Shown piece by piece: positions 1 through 8,951 of a DNA stretch of 64,000 nucleotides (position 1 is its first letter; the number at the start of each line of letters is the position of its first letter). Under the pieces are notes generated by a model. It searched no databases. It had not been told where the DNA came from and worked only from the letters and a program-made list of their open reading frames with translations. A program made the position numbers and the translations under genes. This DNA is from Chryseobacterium glaciei (GTDB lineage: Bacteria > Bacteroidota > Bacteroidia > Flavobacteriales > Weeksellaceae), in contig NZ_CP015199.1 in NCBI RefSeq assembly GCF_001648155.1, positions 868,001 to 932,000 of the forward strand, written 5' to 3'.

Positions 1-632
<632 letters not shown>

Positions 633-649
633 TTAAAAAATACAATTAC

Positions 650-688
650 AAGTTTTGTCAGGATTCAGAGTCTTGGCAAAACTTTTTT
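650..688 (+). terminator. Rho-independent terminator after hppD
   Basis: An 8-bp stem, AAGTTTTG (650-657) with CAAAACTT (677-684), is followed by a T run. It lies 18 bases after the hppD stop codon. Confidence 0.7.
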
Positions 689-701
689 ATAAACACATTA
701 T

Positions 702-1157
702 ATGAAAAAATTATTTATCGGGGTTTTATTTTTGGGAGCATTGGGTTTAAAAGCTCAATACGGATCAATGAATGAAATTCTTACCATCCTTGAAGAAAAA
801 AAAGGCATCAATCAACATCTGGAAAATGAAAGTGTAGACAACAAAAAATTTGTTTTCATTAAAGACGCGGAAGACCACACAGAAAGGGATTTTATTATTA
901 TTAAAGGAAATAACGCTACCTACGTAGAAGTTTTTGATGATAAAGCTACCGGAGAAACAAGCTCAAATGTTTTCACAGGTGATATTATCAGAAAAAAGAA
1001 CATTCTTTCTCTACGGGCGAATATGCTTGAAAATAAAAGAGTTCCCATTCCGGTTACCAAAACTTTACTGCTTACAAAACAAAAAGATATTCTGTATCTT
1101 ATTGACATCAACACCAAAGACAGATGGATCGATGAAGCATCGTATTCAAAAAAATAA
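702..1157 (+). CDS. Small exported protein of unknown function
   Basis: This 151-residue protein begins with a Sec signal peptide (MKKLFIGVLFLGALGLKAQ, cleavage probably after KAQ). The mature part is short, charged and beta-rich, with no motif I recognise. It lies between hppD and fahA on the same strand, but a terminator precedes it, so it need not be cotranscribed with hppD. The ATG at 702 is the only start that keeps the signal peptide. Function unknown; likely periplasmic or outer-membrane associated. Confidence 0.8.
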   Translation: MKKLFIGVLFLGALGLKAQYGSMNEILTILEEKKGINQHLENESVDNKKFVFIKDAEDHTERDFIIIKGNNATYVEVFDDKATGETSSNVFTGDIIRKKNILSLRANMLENKRVPIPVTKTLLLTKQKDILYLIDINTKDRWIDEASYSKK

Positions 1158-1174
1158 TATAAATCTTGGAAGAA

Positions 1175-1232
1175 CACTCGTCATTGCGCATAGCATAAGT
1201 TTATGCTGAGCCTGTCGAAGTAAGCAATCTTT
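1175..1232. repeat. Dispersed intergenic repeat fragment
   Basis: The spacer before fahA contains a self-complementary core, AGCATAA (1192-1198) with TTATGCT (1201-1207), followed by CTGAGCCTGTCGAAG and then AAGCAATCT. From memory this wording recurs in spacers of flavobacterial genomes. No second copy is seen in this window, so the family assignment is recall, not something shown here. Confidence 0.45.
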
Positions 1233-1260
1233 TTAATAATCTAAACTAAATTCAAATCTT

Positions 1261-2508
1261 ATGAAATCATTTGTAGAGTATTCCTCCAATTCGGACTTTT
1301 CAATACACAATATTCCTTTCGGAGTAGCAGTTTTTAACAAAGAATATATCGGATGTTGTACAAGAATCGGAGATCAGATCGTTGATCTTGCGACGTTGTA
1401 TGACCTTAGTTATTTTGAAGACATTGACGGATTAGAAGACAATGTTTTTGAAGCCTATACCTTAAACGAATTTATTGAACTGGGAAAACCTGTTACCAAT
1501 GCTGTTCGTTTAAAAATTCAGGAATTATTACTTGAAGGTTCTATCTTGTCTAAAGACCAGAAAACCATTGAAGACGCTTTCTATGATTTGGATAAAGTAA
1601 AAATGATGATGCCGGTTCACATTCCGAACTACACTGATTTTTACAGCAGCATCGAACATGCAACCAACGTTGGAAAAATGTTCCGTGACCCTGCAAATGC
1701 ATTGTTGCCTAATTGGAAACATTTACCTGTAGGATATCACGGCAGAGCTTCATCAATTGTGGTTTCAGGAACGGATATTAACCGCCCAAAAGGTCAGACG
1801 AAACCTGCAGATGCAGAAAAACCAGTTTTCGGACCTTCAAAACAATTGGATTTTGAATTAGAAATGGCTTTCATCATCAATAAAAATACAGACATGGGTG
1901 AAAGTATCTCTACAAAAGAAGCGGAAGACGCTATTTTTGGAATGATTATTTTCAACGACTGGTCTGCAAGAGATATTCAAGCTTGGGAATATGTTCCACT
2001 AGGACCATTTTTAGCTAAAAACTTTGGTTCATCAGCTTCTCCTTGGGTTGTAACATTGGAAGCTTTGGAGCCTTTCAGAACGGCTTCTCCTACACAGGAT
2101 CCTGAAGTTTTAGATTATTTAAAATTTGAAGGAGATAAAAATTACGATATTAATTTAGAGGTTTATTTACAGCCGGAAAACGGTGAAGAAAATCTGATCT
2201 CTGAAAGCAATTATAAATTTATGTATTGGAACATGACGCAACAACTGGCTCACCACACTGTAAATGGTTGTAACCTGGAAGTTGGTGATCTGTATGCAAG
2301 TGGAACGATTTCAGGAAGCGATCCAAAATCTTTCGGTTCTATGCTTGAGTTGACATGGAGAGGGCAAAATCCAATCCAATTAAGCAACGGACAAGAAAGA
2401 AAGTTCATCGATGATAACGACACTGTAACGATGAAAGCCTGGTCTGAAAAAGATGGTGTAAGAGTTGGTTTCGGTGAAGTAAGTGGAAAAATTATTCCTA
2501 CTAAATAA
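1261..2508 (+). CDS. fahA: Fumarylacetoacetase
   Basis: The enzyme hydrolyses 4-fumarylacetoacetate to fumarate and acetoacetate, the final step of tyrosine catabolism. At 415 residues it has family length. An N-terminal FAH_N domain (about 1-110) precedes the catalytic FAA-hydrolase domain. Visible active-site motifs are DFYSSIEHATNVGKMFRD (catalytic His in EHAT), DFELEMAF (metal-binding Glu residues) and FNDWSARDIQAWEYVPLGPF (metal-binding Asp). The ATG at 1261 fits the family N-terminus. It is cytoplasmic and works with hppD at the window's left edge. Confidence 0.97.
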   Translation: MKSFVEYSSNSDFSIHNIPFGVAVFNKEYIGCCTRIGDQIVDLATLYDLSYFEDIDGLEDNVFEAYTLNEFIELGKPVTNAVRLKIQELLLEGSILSKDQKTIEDAFYDLDKVKMMMPVHIPNYTDFYSSIEHATNVGKMFRDPANALLPNWKHLPVGYHGRASSIVVSGTDINRPKGQTKPADAEKPVFGPSKQLDFELEMAFIINKNTDMGESISTKEAEDAIFGMIIFNDWSARDIQAWEYVPLGPFLAKNFGSSASPWVVTLEALEPFRTASPTQDPEVLDYLKFEGDKNYDINLEVYLQPENGEENLISESNYKFMYWNMTQQLAHHTVNGCNLEVGDLYASGTISGSDPKSFGSMLELTWRGQNPIQLSNGQERKFIDDNDTVTMKAWSEKDGVRVGFGEVSGKIIPTK

Positions 2509-2522
2509 TAAAAATAATATTT

Positions 2523-3014
2523 AACCACAAAAGTCACAAAAGATTTTATGATTACACAATCTTATCTGACAGATTTAACATATAAGATAAATGGCGCCTG
2601 CATAGAAGTTCACAAAATTCTTGGCGCAGGCTTATTAGAAAGTGTTTATCATAAATGTTTGGAAGAAGAATTTAGATTGAGAAATATCAATTTTAAATCT
2701 GAATTTAAAATTCCTGTAGTTTATAAAGGAAAAGAAATTAATTGTGATTTCTTTTGTGATTTTATGGTTGAAGATTTAATTGTTGTTGAATTGAAAGCAG
2801 TTTCTATATTAAATGAAATTCATCGAGCACAACTTCTGAATTATATTAATTTGATGAAAAAGCCTAAAGGAATTTTAGTAAATTTTAATGTGAAAAATTT
2901 ATACAATGACGGGCAAGAAACTTTTGTAAATAAATATTACGATATGCTTTTTTGATCTTAAAAGAATTAAGGCTCTTCATCTTAGACTAATTATCTTTTG
3001 TGTCTTTTGTGGTT
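2523..3014. mobile_element. Putative cassette with 22-bp terminal inverted repeats around the GxxExxY gene
   Basis: Bases 2523-2544 and 2993-3014 are inverted copies of one another with a single mismatch in 22. Each arm is itself a 9-base direct repeat, CACAAAAG-N-CACAAAAG. The arms bracket the GxxExxY gene tightly: 3 bases before its ATG and 37 bases after its stop. No target-site duplication is visible outside the arms. A similar AACCACAAAAG wording is, from memory, common in flavobacterial spacers, so mobility is an inference. Confidence 0.4.
2548..2955 (+). CDS. GxxExxY protein (PD-(D/E)XK nuclease superfamily)
   Basis: At 135 residues it has full family length. The name-giving motif is GAGLLESVYHKCLEEEF (G-LL-E-SV-Y). 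A likely nuclease core follows: an Asp in the CDFFCDFMVED stretch and an E-x-K in VVELKAV, then IHRAQLLNYI. The family belongs to the PD-(D/E)XK superfamily and often occurs in many dispersed copies per genome; its role is unknown. Start ATG 2548 lies directly after the left inverted repeat. The gene separates fahA from the flavin reductase with no metabolic link to either. Confidence 0.9.
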   Translation: MITQSYLTDLTYKINGACIEVHKILGAGLLESVYHKCLEEEFRLRNINFKSEFKIPVVYKGKEINCDFFCDFMVEDLIVVELKAVSILNEIHRAQLLNYINLMKKPKGILVNFNVKNLYNDGQETFVNKYYDMLF

Positions 3015-3104
3015 CAAAATCTCATCAATACATAAGCTTTCAAACTTAAAATATTTTCTTAAAAAAATAAACTTTTGCCCTTTTCTTGGTCAAAACAAAA
3101 AAAT

Positions 3105-3926
3105 ATGAAAACAGCAATCCCATCCGAATTATCTTCCGTACAACTACAAACCATTATGCAAACAGCCGTTTCACCACGACCGATTGCATTGGCTTCAACG
3201 GTGGATAAAGACGGAAATCATAATTTATCTCCATTCAGTTTTTTTAATATGTTCAGTACGGTTCCTCCGATATTGATATTTTCACCATCGAGAAGAGTCC
3301 GTGACAATACTACAAAACACACATTAGAAAACGTTCTGGAAGTTCCGGAAGTTGTCATCGGAACCGTAAATTTCCCAATTGTACAGCAAATTTCTTTAGC
3401 TTCTACAGAATATGGTGACGGAGTAAATGAGTTCATCAAATCGGGCTTAACCATGAAAGACGCGGATCTGGTTCAACCTAAATTAATTGAAGAATGTCCT
3501 GTCAACTTTGAATGTAAAGTTTTAGAAATAAAATCTTTGGGAGATCAGGGTGGCGCAGGAAATCTAGTGATTTGTGAGGTTCAAAAAATCCACATCAGAG
3601 AAGAATATTTGAATGAAGAAGGAAATTTAGACCAGAAAAAACTTGATATGGTCGCTCGTCTCGGCGGAAACTGGTATTCAAGAAATAATGAAAATAATCT
3701 TTTTGAAGTTCCGAAACCGTTGGTAACAAAAGGAATTGGTTTTGATCTTCTTCCTGATGCTATCAAACTTAGTAATATTTTCACAGGAAATGATTTAGGA
3801 ATGCTTGCCAACGTTGAGGTTTTACCTTCTGAAAATTGTCATGCAGACGAAAACATTCATCAAGAGGCTCAAAAATTATTACTGGAAAGCAAAATTGATG
3901 AAGCGTGGAAAATATTAGTCATTTAA
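3105..3926 (+). CDS. Flavin reductase family protein
   Basis: This is a 273-residue FMN-binding split-barrel protein of the flavin reductase-like family, predicted to reduce flavin with NAD(P)H for a partner oxygenase. Diagnostic segments near the N-terminus are AVSPRPIALASTVDKDG and NLSPFSFFNMFS, followed by PPILIFSPSRR, which form the flavin-binding part. An in-frame TTG at 3075 would add ten residues, but ATG 3105 begins MKTAIPSEL as expected for the family and is preferred. The physiological partner is not evident from the neighbours; a role in aromatic catabolism with hppD and fahA is only a guess. Confidence 0.9.
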   Translation: MKTAIPSELSSVQLQTIMQTAVSPRPIALASTVDKDGNHNLSPFSFFNMFSTVPPILIFSPSRRVRDNTTKHTLENVLEVPEVVIGTVNFPIVQQISLASTEYGDGVNEFIKSGLTMKDADLVQPKLIEECPVNFECKVLEIKSLGDQGGAGNLVICEVQKIHIREEYLNEEGNLDQKKLDMVARLGGNWYSRNNENNLFEVPKPLVTKGIGFDLLPDAIKLSNIFTGNDLGMLANVEVLPSENCHADENIHQEAQKLLLESKIDEAWKILVI

Positions 3927-3935
3927 GCATATTAT

Positions 3936-4532
3936 ATGAAAAACTCTATACTTTTATTTTTTGCTATTTTCACCTTACAATCATGCTACTACCCTGTAAA
4001 AAAGGATTACGGAATTTATAGTAGATCGCTTGTCTTTTCAAAAGATCAAAAATGGTTGATCAATAGAATTTATACAGATGTAGATTCTCATCATAGAGAA
4101 ATGATGGAACAAGATGTTTTAAAATTTTTCAATACAATGAGCAATTCTAAAGCCTATACGCTCAATATGGCTAAATCCGAAAATATCATATTAAACAGAA
4201 TTCCTTTTGAGCCTGAAATTGAAGATCTAGAAACACTAAAAAGCAGTACAGATTTCAATTTTCTGGTTAATATTTCAACCATAAAAGTTCGAAAAGATCT
4301 GGATACCGAACTTGGTCAACAGACAGAATATAAAAAGAATGAAACTTTCGCGATCATGGAAGTTTACGACATCCGAACCATGAAGAAAATATATTCTTTT
4401 AAAGCCTCTTCTGAGTTTTCTGTTGAGAAAGGAGAAAAAGCAACTATTTTCACTCCCACCAGTGAGATGATGACGATGAAGAATTTCAGACAATTACTGA
4501 AATCTATAAAAAAGAATGCCGTGAAAAGCTAA
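3936..4532 (+). CDS. Lipoprotein of unknown function
   Basis: A 198-residue protein with a type II signal peptide: MKNSILLFFAIFTLQSC ends in a lipobox (LQSC), so the mature protein starts at Cys17 and is lipid-anchored. The rest is a mixed alpha/beta domain without catalytic motifs that I recognise. It starts 9 bp after the flavin reductase stop, so the two are probably cotranscribed. A strong bidirectional hairpin follows. Confidence 0.82.
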   Translation: MKNSILLFFAIFTLQSCYYPVKKDYGIYSRSLVFSKDQKWLINRIYTDVDSHHREMMEQDVLKFFNTMSNSKAYTLNMAKSENIILNRIPFEPEIEDLETLKSSTDFNFLVNISTIKVRKDLDTELGQQTEYKKNETFAIMEVYDIRTMKKIYSFKASSEFSVEKGEKATIFTPTSEMMTMKNFRQLLKSIKKNAVKS

Positions 4533-4560
4533 ATTTAAGAGCTTAATGGTTCAATACAAT

Positions 4561-4590
4561 AAAAGGAGTGAAAATTTTTCACTCCTTTCT
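4561..4590. terminator. Bidirectional terminator between convergent genes
   Basis: A near-perfect palindrome, AAAGGAGTGAAAA (4562-4574) with TTTTTCACTCCTTT (4575-4588), has A and T tracts on its two sides. It sits between the rightward lipoprotein gene and the leftward hydrolase gene. Confidence 0.8.
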
Positions 4591-5439
4591 TTATTCATTT
4601 ACAATCTTATCGTTGATAAATTGAATGCATTTTTCAACAACTGTATTCAATTCTTTAGGCAAATTATTGTCTTCCCAAGGCTCTTTTGATCCAAACGTGT
4701 GATTGGCATTTTCAATTAAAAATAATTCAGAATTTGGGTTTAAAATATGAAGATGTTCCGCACTTTTCACACTTACGCTTTCATCATTTGCTCCATGAAT
4801 AACTAAGATATGAGCTTTCGCCATTTCTGTAGCTCTTTCTACATCAAAACGATGTTCATCTTTTTCAAAATCTTTATAGAATTGATAGTAATGAGGCATC
4901 TCTTGCTTTGTTCGTCCGTTCAACACATAATAAACTCCTTTCGTTTTCCAGTTTTCCAAAGCTTCATCTTTCGGAAAACGTTCCAAAGTATCAACACTTG
5001 CTAACGTAATTAATCCATTAATTCTTTCATCTTCAAAAGTTTTAATAATAGAAATCCCTCCTCCTCTGCTATGCCCGATCAATATTATTTTCTGATCATC
5101 AATATTCGGATGCTTAACAAAATGATTAATCACAACACCTAAATCTGAAAGTTCTTTAGAATAATTATTATTTCCAAAAGCTTCAAGGTCTGCAAAATTA
5201 TGAGGATCTTCAACCGTCGTTCCGTTGTGCGAAAAATTAAACTTAACAAAGAAAAGTCCGGCTTCGGCAAACTTTTCTGCCATTAAATCCCATGCTCCCC
5301 AATCTTTGTAACCTTTGTAGCCGTGAACGAAAATGACTAACGGTAATTTTTTATCTGTTTCCGGATAAAATGCGTCTGCAAGAAATTCTCTGGTTTCAGA
5401 ATTTTGGATGATTATATTTTGTTGTTTTGTGATTTTCAT
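4591..5439 (-). CDS. Alpha/beta hydrolase
   Basis: This 282-residue cytoplasmic enzyme has the alpha/beta-hydrolase layout. VIFVHGYKGYKDWG gives the oxyanion HG, GHSRGGG is the nucleophile elbow with catalytic Ser, VIHGANDESVSV carries the acid Asp, and NANHTFG carries the catalytic His. It resembles the dienelactone hydrolase/peptidase S15-type group; no signal peptide is seen. Substrate unknown. It is transcribed alone from the region of the 5465-5655 repeat. Confidence 0.9.
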   Translation of the reverse strand: MKITKQQNIIIQNSETREFLADAFYPETDKKLPLVIFVHGYKGYKDWGAWDLMAEKFAEAGLFFVKFNFSHNGTTVEDPHNFADLEAFGNNNYSKELSDLGVVINHFVKHPNIDDQKIILIGHSRGGGISIIKTFEDERINGLITLASVDTLERFPKDEALENWKTKGVYYVLNGRTKQEMPHYYQFYKDFEKDEHRFDVERATEMAKAHILVIHGANDESVSVKSAEHLHILNPNSELFLIENANHTFGSKEPWEDNNLPKELNTVVEKCIQFINDKIVNE

Positions 5440-5464
5440 GTTTTGATTTTGTCCTATTTATTTG

Positions 5465-5655
5465 TTGGTTAATCGCAAAGGCGCTAAGTTTTTATTTAAA
5501 TTATGTTTTTAAGGCGCAAGAAAATCGGAGATTTTCATTTTAGTCATTTTATTTTAATGTTTAATTATTTAGACCCAATCAATTTTATCGCAGATAAAAT
5601 CTTTGCGTCTTAAAACGTTCTGTTAAAAATTATTTGCGCCTTTGCGATTAACCAA
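5465..5655. repeat. Nested palindromic repeat, copy 1 (191 bp)
   Basis: Perfect 20-bp outer arms lie at 5465-5484 and 5636-5655 (TTGGTTAATCGCAAAGGCGC and its complement). Inner near-inverted segments TTTTTAAGGCGCAAG and CTTTGCGTCTTAAAA lie within. A related element with the same plan and nearly the same length is at 52234-52426. It fills the divergent spacer between the hydrolase and the HipA-like gene and contains no gene. Confidence 0.8.
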
Positions 5656-5707
5656 CCAATTTTCACTTAAAAATATTAAAAATACACCTAAACACAAAGT
5701 AAAATCT

Positions 5708-5715
5708 TATTTTTG
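5708..5715 (+). promoter_or_regulatory. Bacteroidota -7 box (TAttTTTG) for the HipA-like gene
   Basis: TATTTTTG ends 4 bases before the ATG at 5720. With the usual distance from box to transcription start, the mRNA would be leaderless or nearly so. The box also excludes the longer reading frame beginning at 5642. Confidence 0.6.
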
Positions 5716-5719
5716 CGAT

Positions 5720-6493
5720 ATGTTGGATTTAAGAACGGTAACCGTAATGCGTTATATTCTGCCACTTCGCGAGGGAGGTTCGCTTCCGGCTTTGGCAGAG
5801 GCTGATGATGATTTTAAATATGTTTTGAAATTCCGTGGCGCTGGTCATGGCGTTAAAATGTTGATTTCTGAATTATTAGGAGGAAAAATAACAGAAGTTT
5901 TAGGATTAAAAATTCCTGAACTGGTTTTTATCAATCTTGATGTAGATTTTGGAAGAGCCGAAGCAGATGAAGAAATCCAGGATTTATTGAAAAATTCTGA
6001 GGGACTCAATTTAGGACTGCACTATCTTTCCGGCTCGATTACATATGATTCGAGTATAAAAGTTGATCCGCTTTTGGCTTCAAAAATTGTCTGGCTGGAT
6101 GCCTTTATTACCAATATCGACCGTACTTTTAAGAACACCAATCTTTTGATGTGGCATAAGGAATTGTGGGTGATCGACAACGGTGCGTCATTTTATTTCC
6201 ACCATTCTTGGCAGAATTTTGACGTGGCAGCGAAAACTCCCTTCAAATATGTGAAAGACCACGTTTTGCTTCCACAAGCGAAACTGCTGGATGAAGCTGA
6301 TACGTTCGCAAAAGAAGTTTTGAATGATACCGTTTTCAGAGAAATCGTTAATTTGATTCCTGAAGACTGGCTGCATTGGAATGACGCCGATGAAACGCCT
6401 GAAGAAATTCGCGAGATCTATTTCAACTTCCTGAAAACACGATTAGAAAATTCTGAAATCTTTTTAAACGAAGCCAAAAATGCAAGAGGATAA
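5720..6493 (+). CDS. HipA-like kinase family protein
   Basis: A 257-residue protein of the stand-alone HipA-like type (HipA_2 group). It has a Lys-containing ATP-side segment (YVLKFRGAGHGVKMLISELL), a catalytic-loop-like FITNIDRTFKNTNLLM and a metal-binding-like LWVIDNGASF, matching the kinase-loop order of HipA. It is much shorter than the roughly 440-residue HipA toxin and no HipB-like antitoxin is adjacent. Start ATG 5720 follows a -7 box; the upstream extension would begin inside a palindromic repeat. It overlaps the DUF3037 gene by 14 bp, a pairing seen repeatedly in this family. Confidence 0.85.
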   Translation: MLDLRTVTVMRYILPLREGGSLPALAEADDDFKYVLKFRGAGHGVKMLISELLGGKITEVLGLKIPELVFINLDVDFGRAEADEEIQDLLKNSEGLNLGLHYLSGSITYDSSIKVDPLLASKIVWLDAFITNIDRTFKNTNLLMWHKELWVIDNGASFYFHHSWQNFDVAAKTPFKYVKDHVLLPQAKLLDEADTFAKEVLNDTVFREIVNLIPEDWLHWNDADETPEEIREIYFNFLKTRLENSEIFLNEAKNARG

Positions 6494-6863
6494 AATTTAC
6501 GAATACGCTGTAATACGCTTGGTACCGAAGGTTGAGAGAGAAGAGTTTTTCAATGTCGGACTCGTTATGTTCTCAAAAAGAGAGAAATTTATCAAGGTGG
6601 ATTATTATTTATGTCCCGATAAATTCAAATTAATGCACAGCAAACTGGATTATGACGACATCATTCAAAATCTGGAAAGCTTCCAAAAAACAGCAAATGG
6701 AGATAAAGACGGCGGGCCTATTGCACAATTTGAAATCCCAGAACGTTTCCGTTGGTTAACGGCTGTGAGAAGTTCTGTTGTTCAAACTTCAAGACCTCAT
6801 CCGGGAAAATCTAAAGATCTGGAAAAGACTTTTGGTAAACTTTTTGAAGAGTTAGTAAAATAG
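6480..6863 (+). CDS. DUF3037 domain-containing protein
   Basis: A 127-residue cytoplasmic protein starting YEYAVIRLVPKVEREEFFNVGLVMF, the typical DUF3037 opening, and continuing with YLCPDKFKLMH and FRWLTAVRSSVVQTSRPHPG. The molecular function is unknown. The coding overlap with the HipA-like kinase implies translational coupling and a shared role, perhaps as substrate or regulator of the kinase; that is inference. Confidence 0.9.
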   Translation: MQEDKIYEYAVIRLVPKVEREEFFNVGLVMFSKREKFIKVDYYLCPDKFKLMHSKLDYDDIIQNLESFQKTANGDKDGGPIAQFEIPERFRWLTAVRSSVVQTSRPHPGKSKDLEKTFGKLFEELVK

Positions 6864-6884
6864 CACTCTCTCAAAAAATATTAT

Positions 6885-7913
6885 ATGAAATCATTCATAA
6901 ACAATACATCAATCTACAGGTTTTCAATAAACCTGTTTTTTATTTTATTTTTAAGTTCATTTATGTTAGGCTTTTCTCAGCTTCCATTTGAACCCAAAAC
7001 TGGGAAAAGTACACTGTTACCGGAAAAGGCAAAAGTTTCTGAAAATATTATCTACAAAACCAATCAAAATGGTGATCAAATGGCTTTGGATATCTACACG
7101 CCAAAAGATACCTCATCAGAGAAACTTCCTGTTGTAATCTACGTCTTCGGAGGAGGATGGGTAAAAGGTGATAAAACCATACGATCTGAGACTTATATTG
7201 AAGATATGTTTCTAAAATTGGTTGAAAAAAAATATGCAGTAATTGCGATAAATTATACCTTATTAAACGAAAATATTCATTTTCCATTACCTCTTCAAGA
7301 TACTAAAGACGCGGTAAGATGGGTGAGAAAAAATGCTGAAAAATATAATTTTGACACTAATAATATTGGATTATTCGGAGCTTCGTCGGGTGCTCATCTT
7401 TCTATGCTTGCCGCTTATACTCAAGATAATGAATTCGTTGGAAGCCCTGAACTCGCGCCTTATTCTGCAAAAGTAAATTATGTAGTTGATAATTTCGGGC
7501 CGGCAGATCTTAATACACTTCTTCATACCCGAATCGGAAAAATACCTGTTTTTTTCGTTGGATTAATATTTTCAGATAAAATCGTGACTTTAAGAGAAAA
7601 TCTTGTCAATGGAATTTCCGGATATGACATTAAAAAAGAAAAAAGAAAAGTTGTAAAATATTTCAAAACCGTATCTCCGATAACGTATGCAGATACTGCT
7701 GTTCCGACTTTAATTGTACAAGGTGATAAAGATAAAGTAGTTCCTTTAAAACAATCTAAAAAGCTCAGCAGAAAGCTAAAAAAAGCCAACGTACAAAATT
7801 CTTTAATTATCGTAAAAGACGGAATGCACGGATTTGGAACGACTGACAAGAATTATTTACATCAAATTGATGATGAAATGGTAAATTTTATTGTTTCACA
7901 AAAGAAAAACTAA
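6885..7913 (+). CDS. Exported alpha/beta hydrolase, carboxylesterase-like
   Basis: A 342-residue protein with an N-terminal signal peptide ending near LGFSQ. The hydrolase domain has the HGGG-type oxyanion motif in a variant form (VIYVFGGGWVKGDK), the nucleophile elbow FGASSGAHLS (Ser in GASSG), acid-site VQGDKDKVVP and His-site GMHGFG. It resembles the BD-FAE / hormone-sensitive-lipase-like esterases. FGGGW rather than HGGGW in the oxyanion loop is a small oddity. Substrate not inferable; periplasmic. Starts 21 bp after the DUF3037 gene. Confidence 0.88.
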   Translation: MKSFINNTSIYRFSINLFFILFLSSFMLGFSQLPFEPKTGKSTLLPEKAKVSENIIYKTNQNGDQMALDIYTPKDTSSEKLPVVIYVFGGGWVKGDKTIRSETYIEDMFLKLVEKKYAVIAINYTLLNENIHFPLPLQDTKDAVRWVRKNAEKYNFDTNNIGLFGASSGAHLSMLAAYTQDNEFVGSPELAPYSAKVNYVVDNFGPADLNTLLHTRIGKIPVFFVGLIFSDKIVTLRENLVNGISGYDIKKEKRKVVKYFKTVSPITYADTAVPTLIVQGDKDKVVPLKQSKKLSRKLKKANVQNSLIIVKDGMHGFGTTDKNYLHQIDDEMVNFIVSQKKN

Positions 7914-8684
7914 TTAATTTCCAGGTTCATCATAAAGCTGACTTCCCCAAAACTGAATATCTCTTTCCGCCAAGTTTGAATTAAAAAATAAATCTTTTAC
8001 TTCTTCTATAATTTTTTGAACAGCGTTAATATCGGTGGTTCTTATTCTTGTTTCGTGGTTTTCTTTTACACCGCTTCCTGTAAAATTAAGAGAACCTAAA
8101 TAGGCAATTTCATCATCAATAACGTAAATTTTGCTATGAATAAACGTTTTATTGAAAGAATTTCCATTATTATTTGGAGAAACAAAAACCTTGAAAGGAA
8201 ATAACTGTTTATAGGTGTAATGATAAACTTTGGTATTTCTAATTTTCTTAACCACAGAATCTCTCGCAAAAAATATCAGAACAACAATGATGAAACCAAG
8301 TCCATATTTCAAGTCTTTCAAAAGATACATTAAAGGAAACAAAACGACCGCCAATCCTATCATTGCAAAGAGTAGAGTTCCCGACAAACTCTCCAGATTA
8401 TCTCTCGTTTCTTTTGCTTTCTGATCAACATGCTTGTTTTGAATAATGAGTTTGTGAATATTTTTTTCATATCCATAAAAATCTTCAATCTCATCACTCG
8501 TAATAAGTTTAATATTGATCCCTCTGGAATGAAGAAAAATCAGTTCTTTAATTAAAAAAGGAGAAAGATAGGGAGAAACAATTTTCACGTTTTTCTTAGC
8601 ATTTCTAATATCCTGCATGAGCTTGGCACCAGCGCCCTTTCCCATGTAGATATCGCATACTGCATTATTATAAAAAGTTCCCAT
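7914..8684 (-). CDS. Phospholipase D-like protein with a central membrane hairpin
   Basis: The predicted protein has 256 residues from ATG 8684. A C-terminal HKD motif is complete (FIHSKIYVIDDEIAYLGSLN: H-x-K-x4-D-x6-GS). The N-terminal half (KNVKIVSPYLSPFLI, INIKLIT) has the PLD-like fold but no HKD. Between them two hydrophobic segments (LLFAMIGLAVVLFPLMYLL and LGFIIVVLIFFA) form a membrane hairpin. A longer TTG start at 8753 is rejected because the -7 box at 8740-8747 would lie inside the gene. One HKD per chain suggests a dimer. Role unknown: phosphodiesterase, nuclease or lipid enzyme. Confidence 0.82.
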   Translation of the reverse strand: MGTFYNNAVCDIYMGKGAGAKLMQDIRNAKKNVKIVSPYLSPFLIKELIFLHSRGINIKLITSDEIEDFYGYEKNIHKLIIQNKHVDQKAKETRDNLESLSGTLLFAMIGLAVVLFPLMYLLKDLKYGLGFIIVVLIFFARDSVVKKIRNTKVYHYTYKQLFPFKVFVSPNNNGNSFNKTFIHSKIYVIDDEIAYLGSLNFTGSGVKENHETRIRTTDINAVQKIIEEVKDLFFNSNLAERDIQFWGSQLYDEPGN

Positions 8685-8739
8685 TCTTATTAAAAATTGA
8701 AGTTTTTCATTATTTGTTTTTGTTGTTTTTATCGGACAG

Positions 8740-8747
8740 CAAAAATA
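8740..8747 (-). promoter_or_regulatory. -7 box (TAttTTTG) for the PLD-like gene
   Basis: Read leftward, TATTTTTG spans 8747 to 8740, 55 bases before ATG 8684. Confidence 0.5.
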
Positions 8748-8817
8748 GTTCAACTTTAAATATTTTAACCTTTAAAAGTCAATTTTTTCTAAAATTAAAG
8801 TGAATATCTGTTTTTAA

Positions 8818-8930
8818 AGATTTCTTTTAACGCAAGGTTCGCTAGGTTTTTCTTTAAAATAATTGAGAATATTTTCGTTCGCAAAGGCGTTCTACTCAGC
8901 TAAGTTCACTGATTTTTCTTCAATTATGCT
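8818..8930. repeat. Possible degenerate copy of the palindromic repeat
   Basis: The 333-base gap between the PLD-like and TonB-receptor genes contains AACGCAAGGTTCGCTAGG and, further on, TTCGCAAAGGCGTTCTACTC. These resemble the arms of the element at 5465-5655 but no intact pair of inverted arms is present. No gene is seen in the gap. Confidence 0.3.
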
Positions 8931-8951
8931 AAATTAAGGATAATGAAAAAT

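Noticed and set aside
8685-8753. Longer PLD-like protein from TTG 8753
   Set aside because: The -7 box at 8740-8747 would be inside the coding region; ATG 8684 is preferred.
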